Shown one piece after another: positions 34,736-41,540 of a stretch of DNA of 64,000 nt. The position numbers were made by a program, and so were the translations under genes. Location of the stretch: positions 1 to 64,000 of the forward strand of contig MLDA01000007.1 of assembly GCA_023896275.1 (NCBI GenBank), given 5' to 3'. Numbering within the stretch: the first letter of the stretch is position 1; each line of letters opens with the position of its first letter. Below the pieces are notes generated by a model. It was not told where the DNA came from and searched no databases. It saw nothing but the letters and a program-made list of their open reading frames with translations. The DNA comes from Kocuria rosea subsp. polaris (lineage in GTDB: Bacteria > Actinomycetota > Actinomycetes > Actinomycetales > Micrococcaceae).

Positions 34736-34923
34736 CGGTTGCCTGCGGGCCCAACAATGTCGCATCCCGAGCGGTCGCCACGCGTGCCGGCTTCACCTTT
34801 GAAGGCAGGCTTCGCTCCCACCTCACGTTCAAAGGACGGCGGCGAGACAGCCTGATGTTCAGCCTCTTGGCCGTCGACCCTGGACCCGCTGCAACGATCA
34901 GGCGTCCCGACGTCCACCTCTGA
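34732..34923 (+). pseudogene. Truncated C-terminal fragment of a GNAT acetyltransferase
   Basis: Translating the plus strand after the HxlR stop gives LAVACGPNNVASRAVAT, then RAGFTFEGRLRSHLTFKG, then RRRDSLMFSLL and a stop at 34921-34923. This is the unmistakable C-terminus (motif B and end) of a RimJ/RimL-type acetyltransferase. There is no start codon, no acetyl-CoA motif A, and the similarity begins exactly at the HxlR stop codon, so the 5' part was deleted by recombination. Overlaps the HxlR end by four bases. Confidence 0.6.
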
Positions 34924-35037
34924 CCTACCTCGGAGCGAAGGCCGGCGATTTGCGCCACGTCTCGTTGAGGCGCTGCGTGGAAAGCCGCGACAACGGCTGT
35001 TTGTCAGCGCGTCAACAAGTTCGAGACTGCAGACCGC
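34924..35037. other. Non-coding gap after the GNAT remnant
   Basis: No reading frame, terminator or repeat is apparent. Together with the pseudogene it forms a 300-base decayed stretch between two regulator modules. Confidence 0.4.
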
Positions 35038-35841
35038 TCACACTGATGTCAGTGGTTCGGTGGCGTATGCCGCATGCAAGATCCGCGGAAGTTCGGAGTC
35101 TTGTTTGAGAGCGCTGGCTCCGATCTGGGAGATCGGGATGCCGGGAGTCCAAGAGTTCATCACCACCGCTGCGAGATGTTCGTCGAGGTCGGAACGGCGG
35201 ATTTCGATGGACTTCTGCGGGACCCCAAGATCGTCGAGACGGCGCTGGAGAATCTGCATGGTGACGCCGGTGAGGACCTCGGCCCGAGGCCAGATCACAG
35301 ACGTCCCGTCCCAGAACGCAAGATTCCAGATCGTGGCCTCGCTCAGTCGCCCGGATCGGTCAGTGAATGCAGCGTCGTCGAAGCCAAGGGCGTTCGCACG
35401 CCGGAGTAGCAGCGTCTTGGAAACTTCCCCGACGTGCTTGACGTGAGGCAGATGTCGCTCGTGTTCGACCACGTCGAGTGCGAGCGGGCCGGCCGGCGGC
35501 TCGGCGGGATCGGTAACTTTGATGAGGACGTCGAGTTCAATCCTGTCGCCCGCAGGGGAGAATTCGCCCGGCCGTGAGGAGATAAAACACGTCAGGGACA
35601 CGTCAGGGGGAGCTGACGCGAGTGCACTGCGCAGGTGCCTCTGAATCACGTCATCGGAAAGGTGCCTGCCGAAGAGCTCGTCGCTGGCGTTCCTGAGCCG
35701 GTTCAAGTGAAAGTCCAGGCCGCGTATCTGGTGCCCTCGGACCTGCGTCGCGGTGAAGTGGGCGTAGCCGGAGAATGCCAGGGGTGCGAGGTCCTCCGTG
35801 CCGGCGGACCTACCATTGAATTGAGTGAGAGATGTGCTCAT
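35038..35841 (-). CDS. Aminotransferase class IV family protein
   Basis: 267 aa. The fold-type IV PLP enzyme features are present: the lysine in HVGEVSKTLLLRRAN, SEATIWNLAF (E-x3-N) and LTGVTMQIL, which bind the PLP phosphate. Family members act as branched-chain or D-amino-acid aminotransferases or aminodeoxychorismate lyases; the substrate cannot be chosen. TACGGT seven bases upstream of the ATG (minus strand, 35854-35849) suggests a leaderless mRNA. Divergent MerR gene 26 bases away. Confidence 0.85.
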   Translation of the reverse strand: MSTSLTQFNGRSAGTEDLAPLAFSGYAHFTATQVRGHQIRGLDFHLNRLRNASDELFGRHLSDDVIQRHLRSALASAPPDVSLTCFISSRPGEFSPAGDRIELDVLIKVTDPAEPPAGPLALDVVEHERHLPHVKHVGEVSKTLLLRRANALGFDDAAFTDRSGRLSEATIWNLAFWDGTSVIWPRAEVLTGVTMQILQRRLDDLGVPQKSIEIRRSDLDEHLAAVVMNSWTPGIPISQIGASALKQDSELPRILHAAYATEPLTSV

Positions 35842-35867
35842 GGAAATGACCGTAGGAGTTGACACCA

Positions 35868-36245
35868 GTGGCAGAGGCAAATCGAGAAGTCGTGGCCCCG
35901 CCACTGCGTATCGGGGATATCGCCGCCCTCACGTCGGCGACGCCTCGGATGCTGCGGCACTATGAGAACCAAGGTCTCATCGCAGCGAGACGATCCTCTA
36001 GCGGTCAACGGCTCTTTGACGCGTCTGTCATCGATCAGGTCCGTTCGATCCGAAGCCTGCTGGGCGCGGGACTGCCACTTGACGCCATCCGTGAGCTCCT
36101 CGATTGCATCCATGACACCGATCGGCTCGAGCCTTGCGCTGTACCCCTGCTTGTGGAGCACCTGCAGACCTACAATGGCCGCATCGCCGAGCTCACCAGC
36201 ACTCGGGACGCGCTCCAAGGACTTATCGACGCTTCGAGCGGGTGA
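35868..36245 (+). CDS. MerR family transcriptional regulator
   Basis: 125 aa from the GTG at 35868, nine bases after AGGAG (a TTG at 35859 is the longer choice). The N-terminal MerR helix-turn-helix reads LRIGDIAALTSATPRMLRHYENQGLI with the usual RHYE motif and RLFDASVIDQVRSI wing. A dimerisation coiled coil follows. A single cysteine (EPCAVPLL) is not the metal loop of metal-sensing MerR proteins. It probably controls the divergent aminotransferase. Confidence 0.87.
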   Translation: MAEANREVVAPPLRIGDIAALTSATPRMLRHYENQGLIAARRSSSGQRLFDASVIDQVRSIRSLLGAGLPLDAIRELLDCIHDTDRLEPCAVPLLVEHLQTYNGRIAELTSTRDALQGLIDASSG

Positions 36246-36391
36246 CGGAAGAACTCCAGACGACTGACGCGGGATCATCTCCGCGGACTTGCGCAGCGGC
36301 CTGCCCCAGAAGAATCTTCACACTGGCGGCCTGGCGATACGCGCCAGCCGAATCGTAACGGCAGGGGTCAGAGCGGTTTCGAGCCCGTCCG
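36246..36391. other. Non-coding gap between MerR and the VOC gene
   Basis: 146 bases with no convincing ORF, hairpin with T-run, or repeat. Confidence 0.4.
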
Positions 36392-36829
36392 TCAGTTTTT
36401 GGTGAGGTCCTCGGCAAGCATCACGAGGATCCCACTGGGGCCACGGAGGTACGTGAGCTTGTAGACGTTCTCGTAGGTGGCCACGCCTCGGAGCGGGTGG
36501 CAGCCGTGTTTCGCGGCGATCTCGAGCGCCTCGTCGATGTTGTCGACGGAGAAGGCGACCCGGTGCATGCCGATCTCGTGGGGCCGGGTGGGCTCGGTCT
36601 CGATCGCTTCGGGGTGGATGTACTCGAAGAGCTCGAGGCGTCCCTGCCCGTCCGGGGTCGTGAGCATGGCAATCCTCGCGTGGTTGCCGTCGAGTCCGAC
36701 GGCCGTGTCCGCCCACTCGCCGCTGATCGTATCCCGCCCGAGGACCGTCAGGCCGAGGTCGGTGAAGAAGGCGATGGTCCCGTCTAGGTCGCGCACCGCG
36801 ATGCCGACGTTCTCCAGTTTGATGGCCAT
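36392..36829 (-). CDS. VOC family protein (glyoxalase/dioxygenase fold)
   Basis: 145 aa. Two beta-alpha-beta-beta-beta modules: VGIAVRDLDGTIAFFTDLGLTVLGRD and GMHRVAFSVDNIDEALEIAAKHGCHPL. Potential metal ligands (His, Glu) are in GMHRVAF and QGRLELFEY. Members may be lactoylglutathione lyase-like or epimerases; the activity is not predictable. ATG at 36829 has TAGGA upstream at nine bases. Confidence 0.85.
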   Translation of the reverse strand: MAIKLENVGIAVRDLDGTIAFFTDLGLTVLGRDTISGEWADTAVGLDGNHARIAMLTTPDGQGRLELFEYIHPEAIETEPTRPHEIGMHRVAFSVDNIDEALEIAAKHGCHPLRGVATYENVYKLTYLRGPSGILVMLAEDLTKN

Positions 36830-36881
36830 GGCGCGCATCCTACCGGCGCTGTCCGGTTGTTGCACGCGAGGTGAGATGAGA

Positions 36882-36887
36882 TAGGAT
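36882..36887 (+). promoter_or_regulatory. -10 box for rpmE2
   Basis: TAGGAT, predicting a start near 36894 and a 78-base structured leader. Confidence 0.45.
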
Positions 36888-36893
36888 GGTGCG

Positions 36894-36971
36894 TCGGCCC
36901 ACTTCCGTGTGGGCCCACCTCATCAGATCAGCCGCTGGCAAAATCCAGTGGCGCAGAGAAAAGGTTTATTC
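36894..36971 (+). ncRNA. Candidate ribosomal-protein L31 leader RNA
   Basis: Two hairpins occupy the leader: GGCCCAC-TTCCGT-GTGGGCC (36896-36915) and CCGCTGG-N6-CCAGTGG (from about 36932 to 36952), just upstream of the ribosome site AAAAGG. An actinobacterial L31 autoregulatory leader has been described; whether this is that motif needs a covariance search. Confidence 0.45.
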
Positions 36972-37229
36972 ATGAAGGCAAACACGCACCCCGAGTACGC
37001 CCCCGTCGTTTTCCACGACCTGGCTTCCGGCGAGAAGTACCTGACCCGTTCCACCACGTCTTCCGAGAAGACCATCGAGTGGGAGGACGGCAACACCTAC
37101 CCGGTCATCGACGTCGAGATCTCCGCCGCCTCGCACCCGTTCTACACGGGCAAGCAGCGCATCATGGACTCCGCCGGCCGCGTGGAGCGCTTCAACGCTC
37201 GCTTCAAGAGCTTCGGCGGCAAGAAGTAG
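36972..37229 (+). CDS. rpmE2: 50S ribosomal protein L31 type B
   Basis: 85 aa. The family block [23 protein letters not shown] and the C-terminal [25 protein letters not shown] are diagnostic. It has no cysteines, so it is the zinc-free (C-minus) form that replaces zinc-binding L31 under zinc limitation in many bacteria. No clear Zur box was found upstream. The longer frame before the ATG is the leader. Confidence 0.96.
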   Translation: MKANTHPEYAPVVFHDLASGEKYLTRSTTSSEKTIEWEDGNTYPVIDVEISAASHPFYTGKQRIMDSAGRVERFNARFKSFGGKK

Positions 37230-37249
37230 TCACCTGCTTCACCGCCCAC

Positions 37250-37288
37250 GTGGGGCCCACTCCGATTCGGAGTGGGCCCCACGGCTTT
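37250..37288. terminator. Terminator downstream of rpmE2
   Basis: GTGGGGCCCACTCCGA / TTCGGAGTGGGCCCCAC, a 16-bp stem directly followed by GGCTTT. Confidence 0.85.
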
Positions 37289-37323
37289 AACCGGAGCAGC
37301 CGCATGGTCCTAGGATTGAACAC

Positions 37324-38394
37324 ATGAGTTCGAATGCGCAGGCACACCATGGCGAATACAAGGTCCTCGGCGGGAAGCTCGTCGTTGCAGACCTGACCGT
37401 GGAGGACGGGACGATCGCCGCTGCCAACATCAACGGCGACTTCTTCCTCGAACCCGACGAGGCACTCGAGGACCTCAACGCGGCGCTGACGGGGCTGCCG
37501 GCCGACGCGACGCACGGGACGCTGCGCGACGCCGTCGTACGCGGGTTGCGCGAGGGTGCGGAGATGATCGGGTTCGACGCCGCCGCCGTCGCCATCGCGG
37601 TGCGCCGCGCCCTCGGCCACGCGAGCACGTGGGCCGACCACGAGTGGGAGATCCTGCCGCCAGTGGACCTGCCGATCGCCACGAACGTCGCGCTCGACGA
37701 AGTGATCACGCGCGATGTGGCGGCCGGACGACGACGGCCGACCCTGCGGCTGTGGGACTGGTCCGAGCGCGCCGTGGTCATCGGCAGCTTCCAGTCGCTG
37801 CGCAACGAGGTCGACGCCGAGGCGGCCGCCGAGCACGAGGTGACCGTGATGCGCAGGATCTCCGGCGGCGGGGCCATGTTCATGGAGTCTGGCAACTGCA
37901 TCACGTATTCCCTCTGCGTTCCGGTCTCGCTCGTCGACGGGCTCAGCTTCGCCGACTCGTATCCATTCCTGGACTCCTGGGTCATGGAGGCTCTGGGGCG
38001 GGTCGGCATCGACGCGCACTACAAGCCGCTCAACGACATCGCCACCGAACACGGGAAGATCGGCGGCGCGGCCCAGAAGCGCCTGGCCGGCGGCGGGCTG
38101 CTGCACCACGTGACGATGAGCTACGACATCGACGCCGACAAGATGATGCAGGTCCTGCGCATCGGCCGGGAGAAGATCTCCGACAAGGGGATCGCCAGCG
38201 CCAAGAAGCGGGTCGACCCGCTCAAGCGGCAGGCGGGGCGCAGCAGGGCGGAGATCTTCGAAGTCATGATGACCGTCTTCGGTGAGCGCTACGGGGCCCG
38301 GCGCGCCGAGCTCGACGCCGACACCATCGCGCGGGCCGAGGAACTCGCACGGGAGAAGTTCCTGACCGACGAGTGGCTGCAACGGGTGCCGTGA
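37324..38394 (+). CDS. Lipoate--protein ligase-like protein
   Basis: 356 aa. The N-terminal about 90 residues match the small accessory domain found in LplA (VLGGKLVVADLTVEDG), here placed first. The catalytic BPL/LplA domain follows with ATNVALDEV, RRISGGGAMFMESGNCITYSL (the RRxSGGGxV motif, about 178-190) and LNDIATEHGKIGGAAQKR with its binding lysine. It would attach lipoate or octanoate to dehydrogenase E2 or GcvH proteins. No lipoyl protein is nearby. Confidence 0.87.
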   Translation: MSSNAQAHHGEYKVLGGKLVVADLTVEDGTIAAANINGDFFLEPDEALEDLNAALTGLPADATHGTLRDAVVRGLREGAEMIGFDAAAVAIAVRRALGHASTWADHEWEILPPVDLPIATNVALDEVITRDVAAGRRRPTLRLWDWSERAVVIGSFQSLRNEVDAEAAAEHEVTVMRRISGGGAMFMESGNCITYSLCVPVSLVDGLSFADSYPFLDSWVMEALGRVGIDAHYKPLNDIATEHGKIGGAAQKRLAGGGLLHHVTMSYDIDADKMMQVLRIGREKISDKGIASAKKRVDPLKRQAGRSRAEIFEVMMTVFGERYGARRAELDADTIARAEELAREKFLTDEWLQRVP

Positions 38395-38402
38395 GCATGA
38401 AA

Positions 38403-38421
38403 ACGGCCGCTCGGCCTCTTT
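38403..38421 (+). terminator. Weak terminator after the ligase gene
   Basis: CGGCCG-CT-CGGCC stem followed by a T-rich stretch (TCTTTCTCC). Confidence 0.35.
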
Positions 38422-38443
38422 CTCCTGAATGATGCGTAACCGT

Positions 38444-38449
38444 TATAGT
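38444..38449 (+). promoter_or_regulatory. -10 box of the secreted-protein/ABC cassette
   Basis: TATAGT is close to consensus, in an AT-rich stretch that contrasts with the surrounding DNA. It predicts a start near 38456 and a 60-base leader ending in the strong ribosome site AAAAGGGGG. Confidence 0.5.
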
Positions 38450-38516
38450 CAGCGACATTGTGTTCCCTTTGGGATTTGGTAGGTTCTAAATCACATTCAA
38501 AAGGGGGATGATTATC

Positions 38517-38948
38517 ATGGCGATGTTTCGTCGTTTCGTTGCTAGTTTTATGCTCGCTGGCATCTTGGCCGTGACGGGGGGTGCGGCCGCTCAGGCCTAT
38601 TGGTTCGGCGATACCCACGTCTACTACAGCGGGGCTTGGCGCGGGGGTGGAAAGGGGCACTTCTACCAGGCTGGCTGGGATGGGCTTCGGTTGGAACCGA
38701 CCGCCGCAGACCGACTCAAGGATGACATGCGAACTTACATCGACGCTCGCGCCTACAAGAGTGGGCAGGGCATCGGGGGTGTCCAATCAGCCCGCAGGGC
38801 GGATGGAGGTTCAACGTGGTATACCATGGCGACAAAAACAGTTAACGCCCACCAATCCGCTGCCGGCTCCTATACGGAGGTAAAGATCTGCATGGATAGG
38901 GCATGGGCTTTGGATCCGTGTAATCTAAGCGCGCAGCGGTATTGGTAA
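38517..38948 (+). CDS. Small secreted protein with two cysteines (candidate bacteriocin-like or toxin protein)
   Basis: 143 aa from the ATG at 38517 (nine bases after AAAAGGGGG; ATGs at 38508 and 38523 also exist). A Sec signal peptide is clear: FRR, then FVASFMLAGILAVTGGA and AAAQA cleavage before Y28. The mature part, about 116 residues, is rich in Trp, Tyr and Gly and ends RYW. Two cysteines, C125 and C135 (CMDRAWALDPC), could form one disulfide. I recognise no family; the size, signal and final aromatics recall lactococcin-972-type bacteriocins, but the conserved pattern of that family is not evident. Downstream are an ABC ATPase and two membrane proteins on the same strand. Lower GC than neighbours. 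Confidence 0.75.
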   Translation: MAMFRRFVASFMLAGILAVTGGAAAQAYWFGDTHVYYSGAWRGGGKGHFYQAGWDGLRLEPTAADRLKDDMRTYIDARAYKSGQGIGGVQSARRADGGSTWYTMATKTVNAHQSAAGSYTEVKICMDRAWALDPCNLSAQRYW

Positions 38949-38975
38949 AAGTTCGAGTTGACGGATGCGGGGAAA

Positions 38976-39716
38976 ATGAAAGCGCTTGAAGCAACTGATG
39001 TCAGTCATTCTTATGGTGACGTTCAAGCTCTAAGTGATGTGTCCGTCGAGATTGCTCGAGGAGTAACGGCTCTTGTCGGCGTCAATGGCGCCGGCAAGAG
39101 CACGCTTCTGATGGCTTTGGCGGGTGGTTTGAGGCCTGACAAAGGATGCGTTCGCATTGAGGGGCTTGACCTCTATGGCCGGAGCCATCGAAAGCGGGGC
39201 TTGACGAATGTTGCCTTCGTGCCCCAATTGCCACAATTTCCCAAGAACCTCAGGGCGGTCGAGGCCGTGTCCTACCTTGCCTGGATGCGCGGTTGCCCCG
39301 CTGTGGAGGCCCCGAACCGGGCCAGAGATGCATTGGGCCAGGTGGGCCTTGGTGCCCAGACAAACAAAAAACTGGGAACGCTCTCTGGGGGTATGCTCCG
39401 GCGGGTTGCGCTGGCTCAGGCGCTAGCGAGTCGGGCCGAAGTGCTCCTGCTCGACGAGCCCAGTACTGGTCTGGACCCCCGCCGTCGCCGCGAAATGGTT
39501 GATCTGCTGAAAGATCTGCCCGGCACGGTCCTGATCAGCAGCCATGTTATGGAGGATGTCGCCGATCTCGCGGAGCGCGTTATCGTTCTCGACGAGGGAC
39601 GCATCAAGTTCAACGGGGACGTAACGGATCTCGGCCGGCTAGCCCCGACCGATGTTGCGGATCACCGCCGGCTCGAAGCAGGATTCCTCTCCCTCACCTC
39701 TGGAAGTGCACCGTGA
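38976..39716 (+). CDS. ABC transporter ATP-binding protein of the secreted-protein cassette
   Basis: 246 aa from the ATG at 38976; a TTG at 38958 in the same frame is possible. Walker A GVNGAGKST, Q-loop, signature TLSGGMLRR (canonical Gln replaced by Met), Walker B VLLLDEPSTGLDP, H-loop ISSHVMED. It belongs with ABC-2 exporter ATPases (NatA/BcrA type). It starts 28 bases after the secreted-protein gene and overlaps the permease by four bases (GTGA), so the four genes form one operon. Confidence 0.88.
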   Translation: MKALEATDVSHSYGDVQALSDVSVEIARGVTALVGVNGAGKSTLLMALAGGLRPDKGCVRIEGLDLYGRSHRKRGLTNVAFVPQLPQFPKNLRAVEAVSYLAWMRGCPAVEAPNRARDALGQVGLGAQTNKKLGTLSGGMLRRVALAQALASRAEVLLLDEPSTGLDPRRRREMVDLLKDLPGTVLISSHVMEDVADLAERVIVLDEGRIKFNGDVTDLGRLAPTDVADHRRLEAGFLSLTSGSAP

Positions 39717-40936
39717 TCGGCCCCGCCTTGTGGCTCTGGTTGAAGCGGTCCTCCGCCAAGATTTTAGCGCCCGGAATCGTGCTGCTCGTTGCGGTCGCTG
39801 TCTGGTCCCGGCCTGGCTGGGAGTACGAATGGGGGTGGGCCCTGAGCTGGACCGCCGGGATCAGCCCGGTGGTGGCCCCGCTCGTCGCAGGTATCGCGGC
39901 ACATGACAGGGCAGTGCGTCATTCGCCGACACTCGTCGATTTCGAGCGCAGCACCGTACGGGGCTATCTGGCCGCTCTTTCGTTGCCGGTGGCGGTCTTC
40001 ATCTGGGCTCTTGCGGCGTGGTTGATCGCGCTTTGCGCCGTCGCCATACGCGTCAGTTTCACCTCCGGCCTCACCGTGACGGACTACCGGCCCGTGGCAG
40101 AAATCGTCGCGTGCCTCCTCGCTGCTGCCTGCCTGGGGGCAGCGGTCGGAGGGGCCGTTCGCAATCGCGCGGCTGGTCCGGCCGCAGCTCTCCTTGTCTA
40201 TTTCATTTTTCTTTTCGGACCTCGGATCGGTCTTGATTCGATGTTCGCGGCAGGGGGGAAACTCGATCCTCTGGCTGGTTCGCAGCGCAACGACATCTGG
40301 ACTGGCGGTTTCGTCGGTCTCCATATGGCCGTTGCGGTAGCGTGTGCGCTCGTCATCATCGGACAGTCGTCGGTATTTCGTCGGTCCAGACTGGTCGCAT
40401 CGCTGGCGGCCGTCTTGGTCTTGTCTGTCGGGATCGGCGGCGCTGCCGCGGCGGGCAATCAACCGAAATATGACGCGATTCCAGTGGCGACGGTCTGCGT
40501 CGGGCAGGTGCCGCAGGTATGCGGCCCCCACGGAACGGAGCAGATGCTGGAGGTGGCGGCTAAGGGGTTGAGTGGGACCTACGATCGCCTGGGCGAGACA
40601 GGACTTGACCTGCCGGATGCTTACGTGTGGGACCATGACTCGGCCAACGATTTCGATTTCGATGACAAAGGATCAATCGAGATCGACCCGGGTCGCTTTG
40701 AAGATGGCCGGCTTACCGGATGGGATTCTTTCTCGGCGATCTACGTGCCTCGACCGTGTGACGCCTACCGTGGACATGATCGACCTGACGGCCTGCTGAC
40801 GGCGCAGAGGACAGTTGCAACCTGGCTCGAAAGTCGACTGGACGGAAGTATCCAAGAGGAGCAGGCGCCGCCGGCTGTACGTTCGGCATACTCCGAACTC
40901 GTGGATTGTCCCGTGGGAGGAGCCGCCGCATCATGA
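39713..40936 (+). CDS. ABC permease with a four-cysteine extracytoplasmic domain
   Basis: 407 aa. Residues 15-245 hold about six hydrophobic segments; after the last one comes a soluble domain of about 155 residues with C262, C270, C349 and C399, probably two disulfides outside the cell. The motif VATVCVGQVPQVCGPHG begins this domain. Asp-rich central stretch (YVWDHDSANDFDFDDKG). The layout (ABC-2-like permease plus outside domain) recurs in actinobacterial gene pairs as I recall, but no function is known. The GTG start overlaps the ATPase stop; the next gene overlaps its end. Confidence 0.75.
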   Translation: MIGPALWLWLKRSSAKILAPGIVLLVAVAVWSRPGWEYEWGWALSWTAGISPVVAPLVAGIAAHDRAVRHSPTLVDFERSTVRGYLAALSLPVAVFIWALAAWLIALCAVAIRVSFTSGLTVTDYRPVAEIVACLLAAACLGAAVGGAVRNRAAGPAAALLVYFIFLFGPRIGLDSMFAAGGKLDPLAGSQRNDIWTGGFVGLHMAVAVACALVIIGQSSVFRRSRLVASLAAVLVLSVGIGGAAAAGNQPKYDAIPVATVCVGQVPQVCGPHGTEQMLEVAAKGLSGTYDRLGETGLDLPDAYVWDHDSANDFDFDDKGSIEIDPGRFEDGRLTGWDSFSAIYVPRPCDAYRGHDRPDGLLTAQRTVATWLESRLDGSIQEEQAPPAVRSAYSELVDCPVGGAAAS

Positions 40937-41478
40937 CCGGATGGACGCTCTTCAAGCTGACGCGGCTGCATATCTGCCTGCCAGCGACTTTGATTCTGAT
41001 GATCGTCGGGATCTCGCAGATGGCCTACTCCGTCTGGATTCCTTTTGTGCAATGGCTCGTGCCGACGCCAGTCGTCGTCGCACTGGCGGCCATGGTAATA
41101 GTTCCCGGCCCGCTGTACACGAACTTCGCGGCCCTCGAACGCACGCTGGCCCGCACCGGATCGGTTCGCCTCATTCAAATCGGACTCGCTTGGCTGTTGG
41201 CCGCACTGGCGACGTGGCCAGGCGTCTACGTCGATCGGGTTGGTCCGCTGGTCTGCGTGCTCGTGGCTCTGGGCACGGTTTCGGTGGTGCTGCTGGGCGA
41301 GTACGCGTGGGTCGTCGCGCTGGCAGTAGGCTTCGGCTCAGTCGTCGTCGACGGGGCGCCGGGGAGACCGATGACCACGTGGCTCGAGAGCGTGCCGGTC
41401 GCTGTCTGGATAGCCGGTGTTGTCGCTTCCGGCGTCGCCTACTTCGTGTGGGGACCGCGCGAAGTCCGACGCGGCTGA
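40933..41478 (+). CDS. Membrane protein, fourth gene of the cassette
   Basis: 181 aa from the ATG at 40933, which overlaps the permease stop (ATGA) and follows GGGAGGA. Five hydrophobic segments fill the protein; the only soluble parts are short loops. No family recognised. Translational coupling suggests a second permease subunit or an immunity protein for the exported product (inference). Terminated by a strong hairpin. Confidence 0.7.
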   Translation: MTGWTLFKLTRLHICLPATLILMIVGISQMAYSVWIPFVQWLVPTPVVVALAAMVIVPGPLYTNFAALERTLARTGSVRLIQIGLAWLLAALATWPGVYVDRVGPLVCVLVALGTVSVVLLGEYAWVVALAVGFGSVVVDGAPGRPMTTWLESVPVAVWIAGVVASGVAYFVWGPREVRRG

Positions 41479-41495
41479 CTAGGGCTGACAACAAT

Positions 41496-41525
41496 GGCCG
41501 CCGGGTGGGTCCCGGCGGCCGTTTT
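41496..41525. terminator. Bidirectional terminator
   Basis: GGCCGCCGGG-TGGGT-CCCGGCGGCC followed by GTTTT; separates the cassette from convergent pepN. Confidence 0.88.
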
Positions 41526-41540
41526 CATGCGTTGGGCAGG

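Noticed and set aside
38517-38948. Calling the secreted protein a lactococcin 972 bacteriocin
   Set aside because: Signal peptide and aromatic C-terminus agree, but the family pattern is not seen and two cysteines are unlike the type member.
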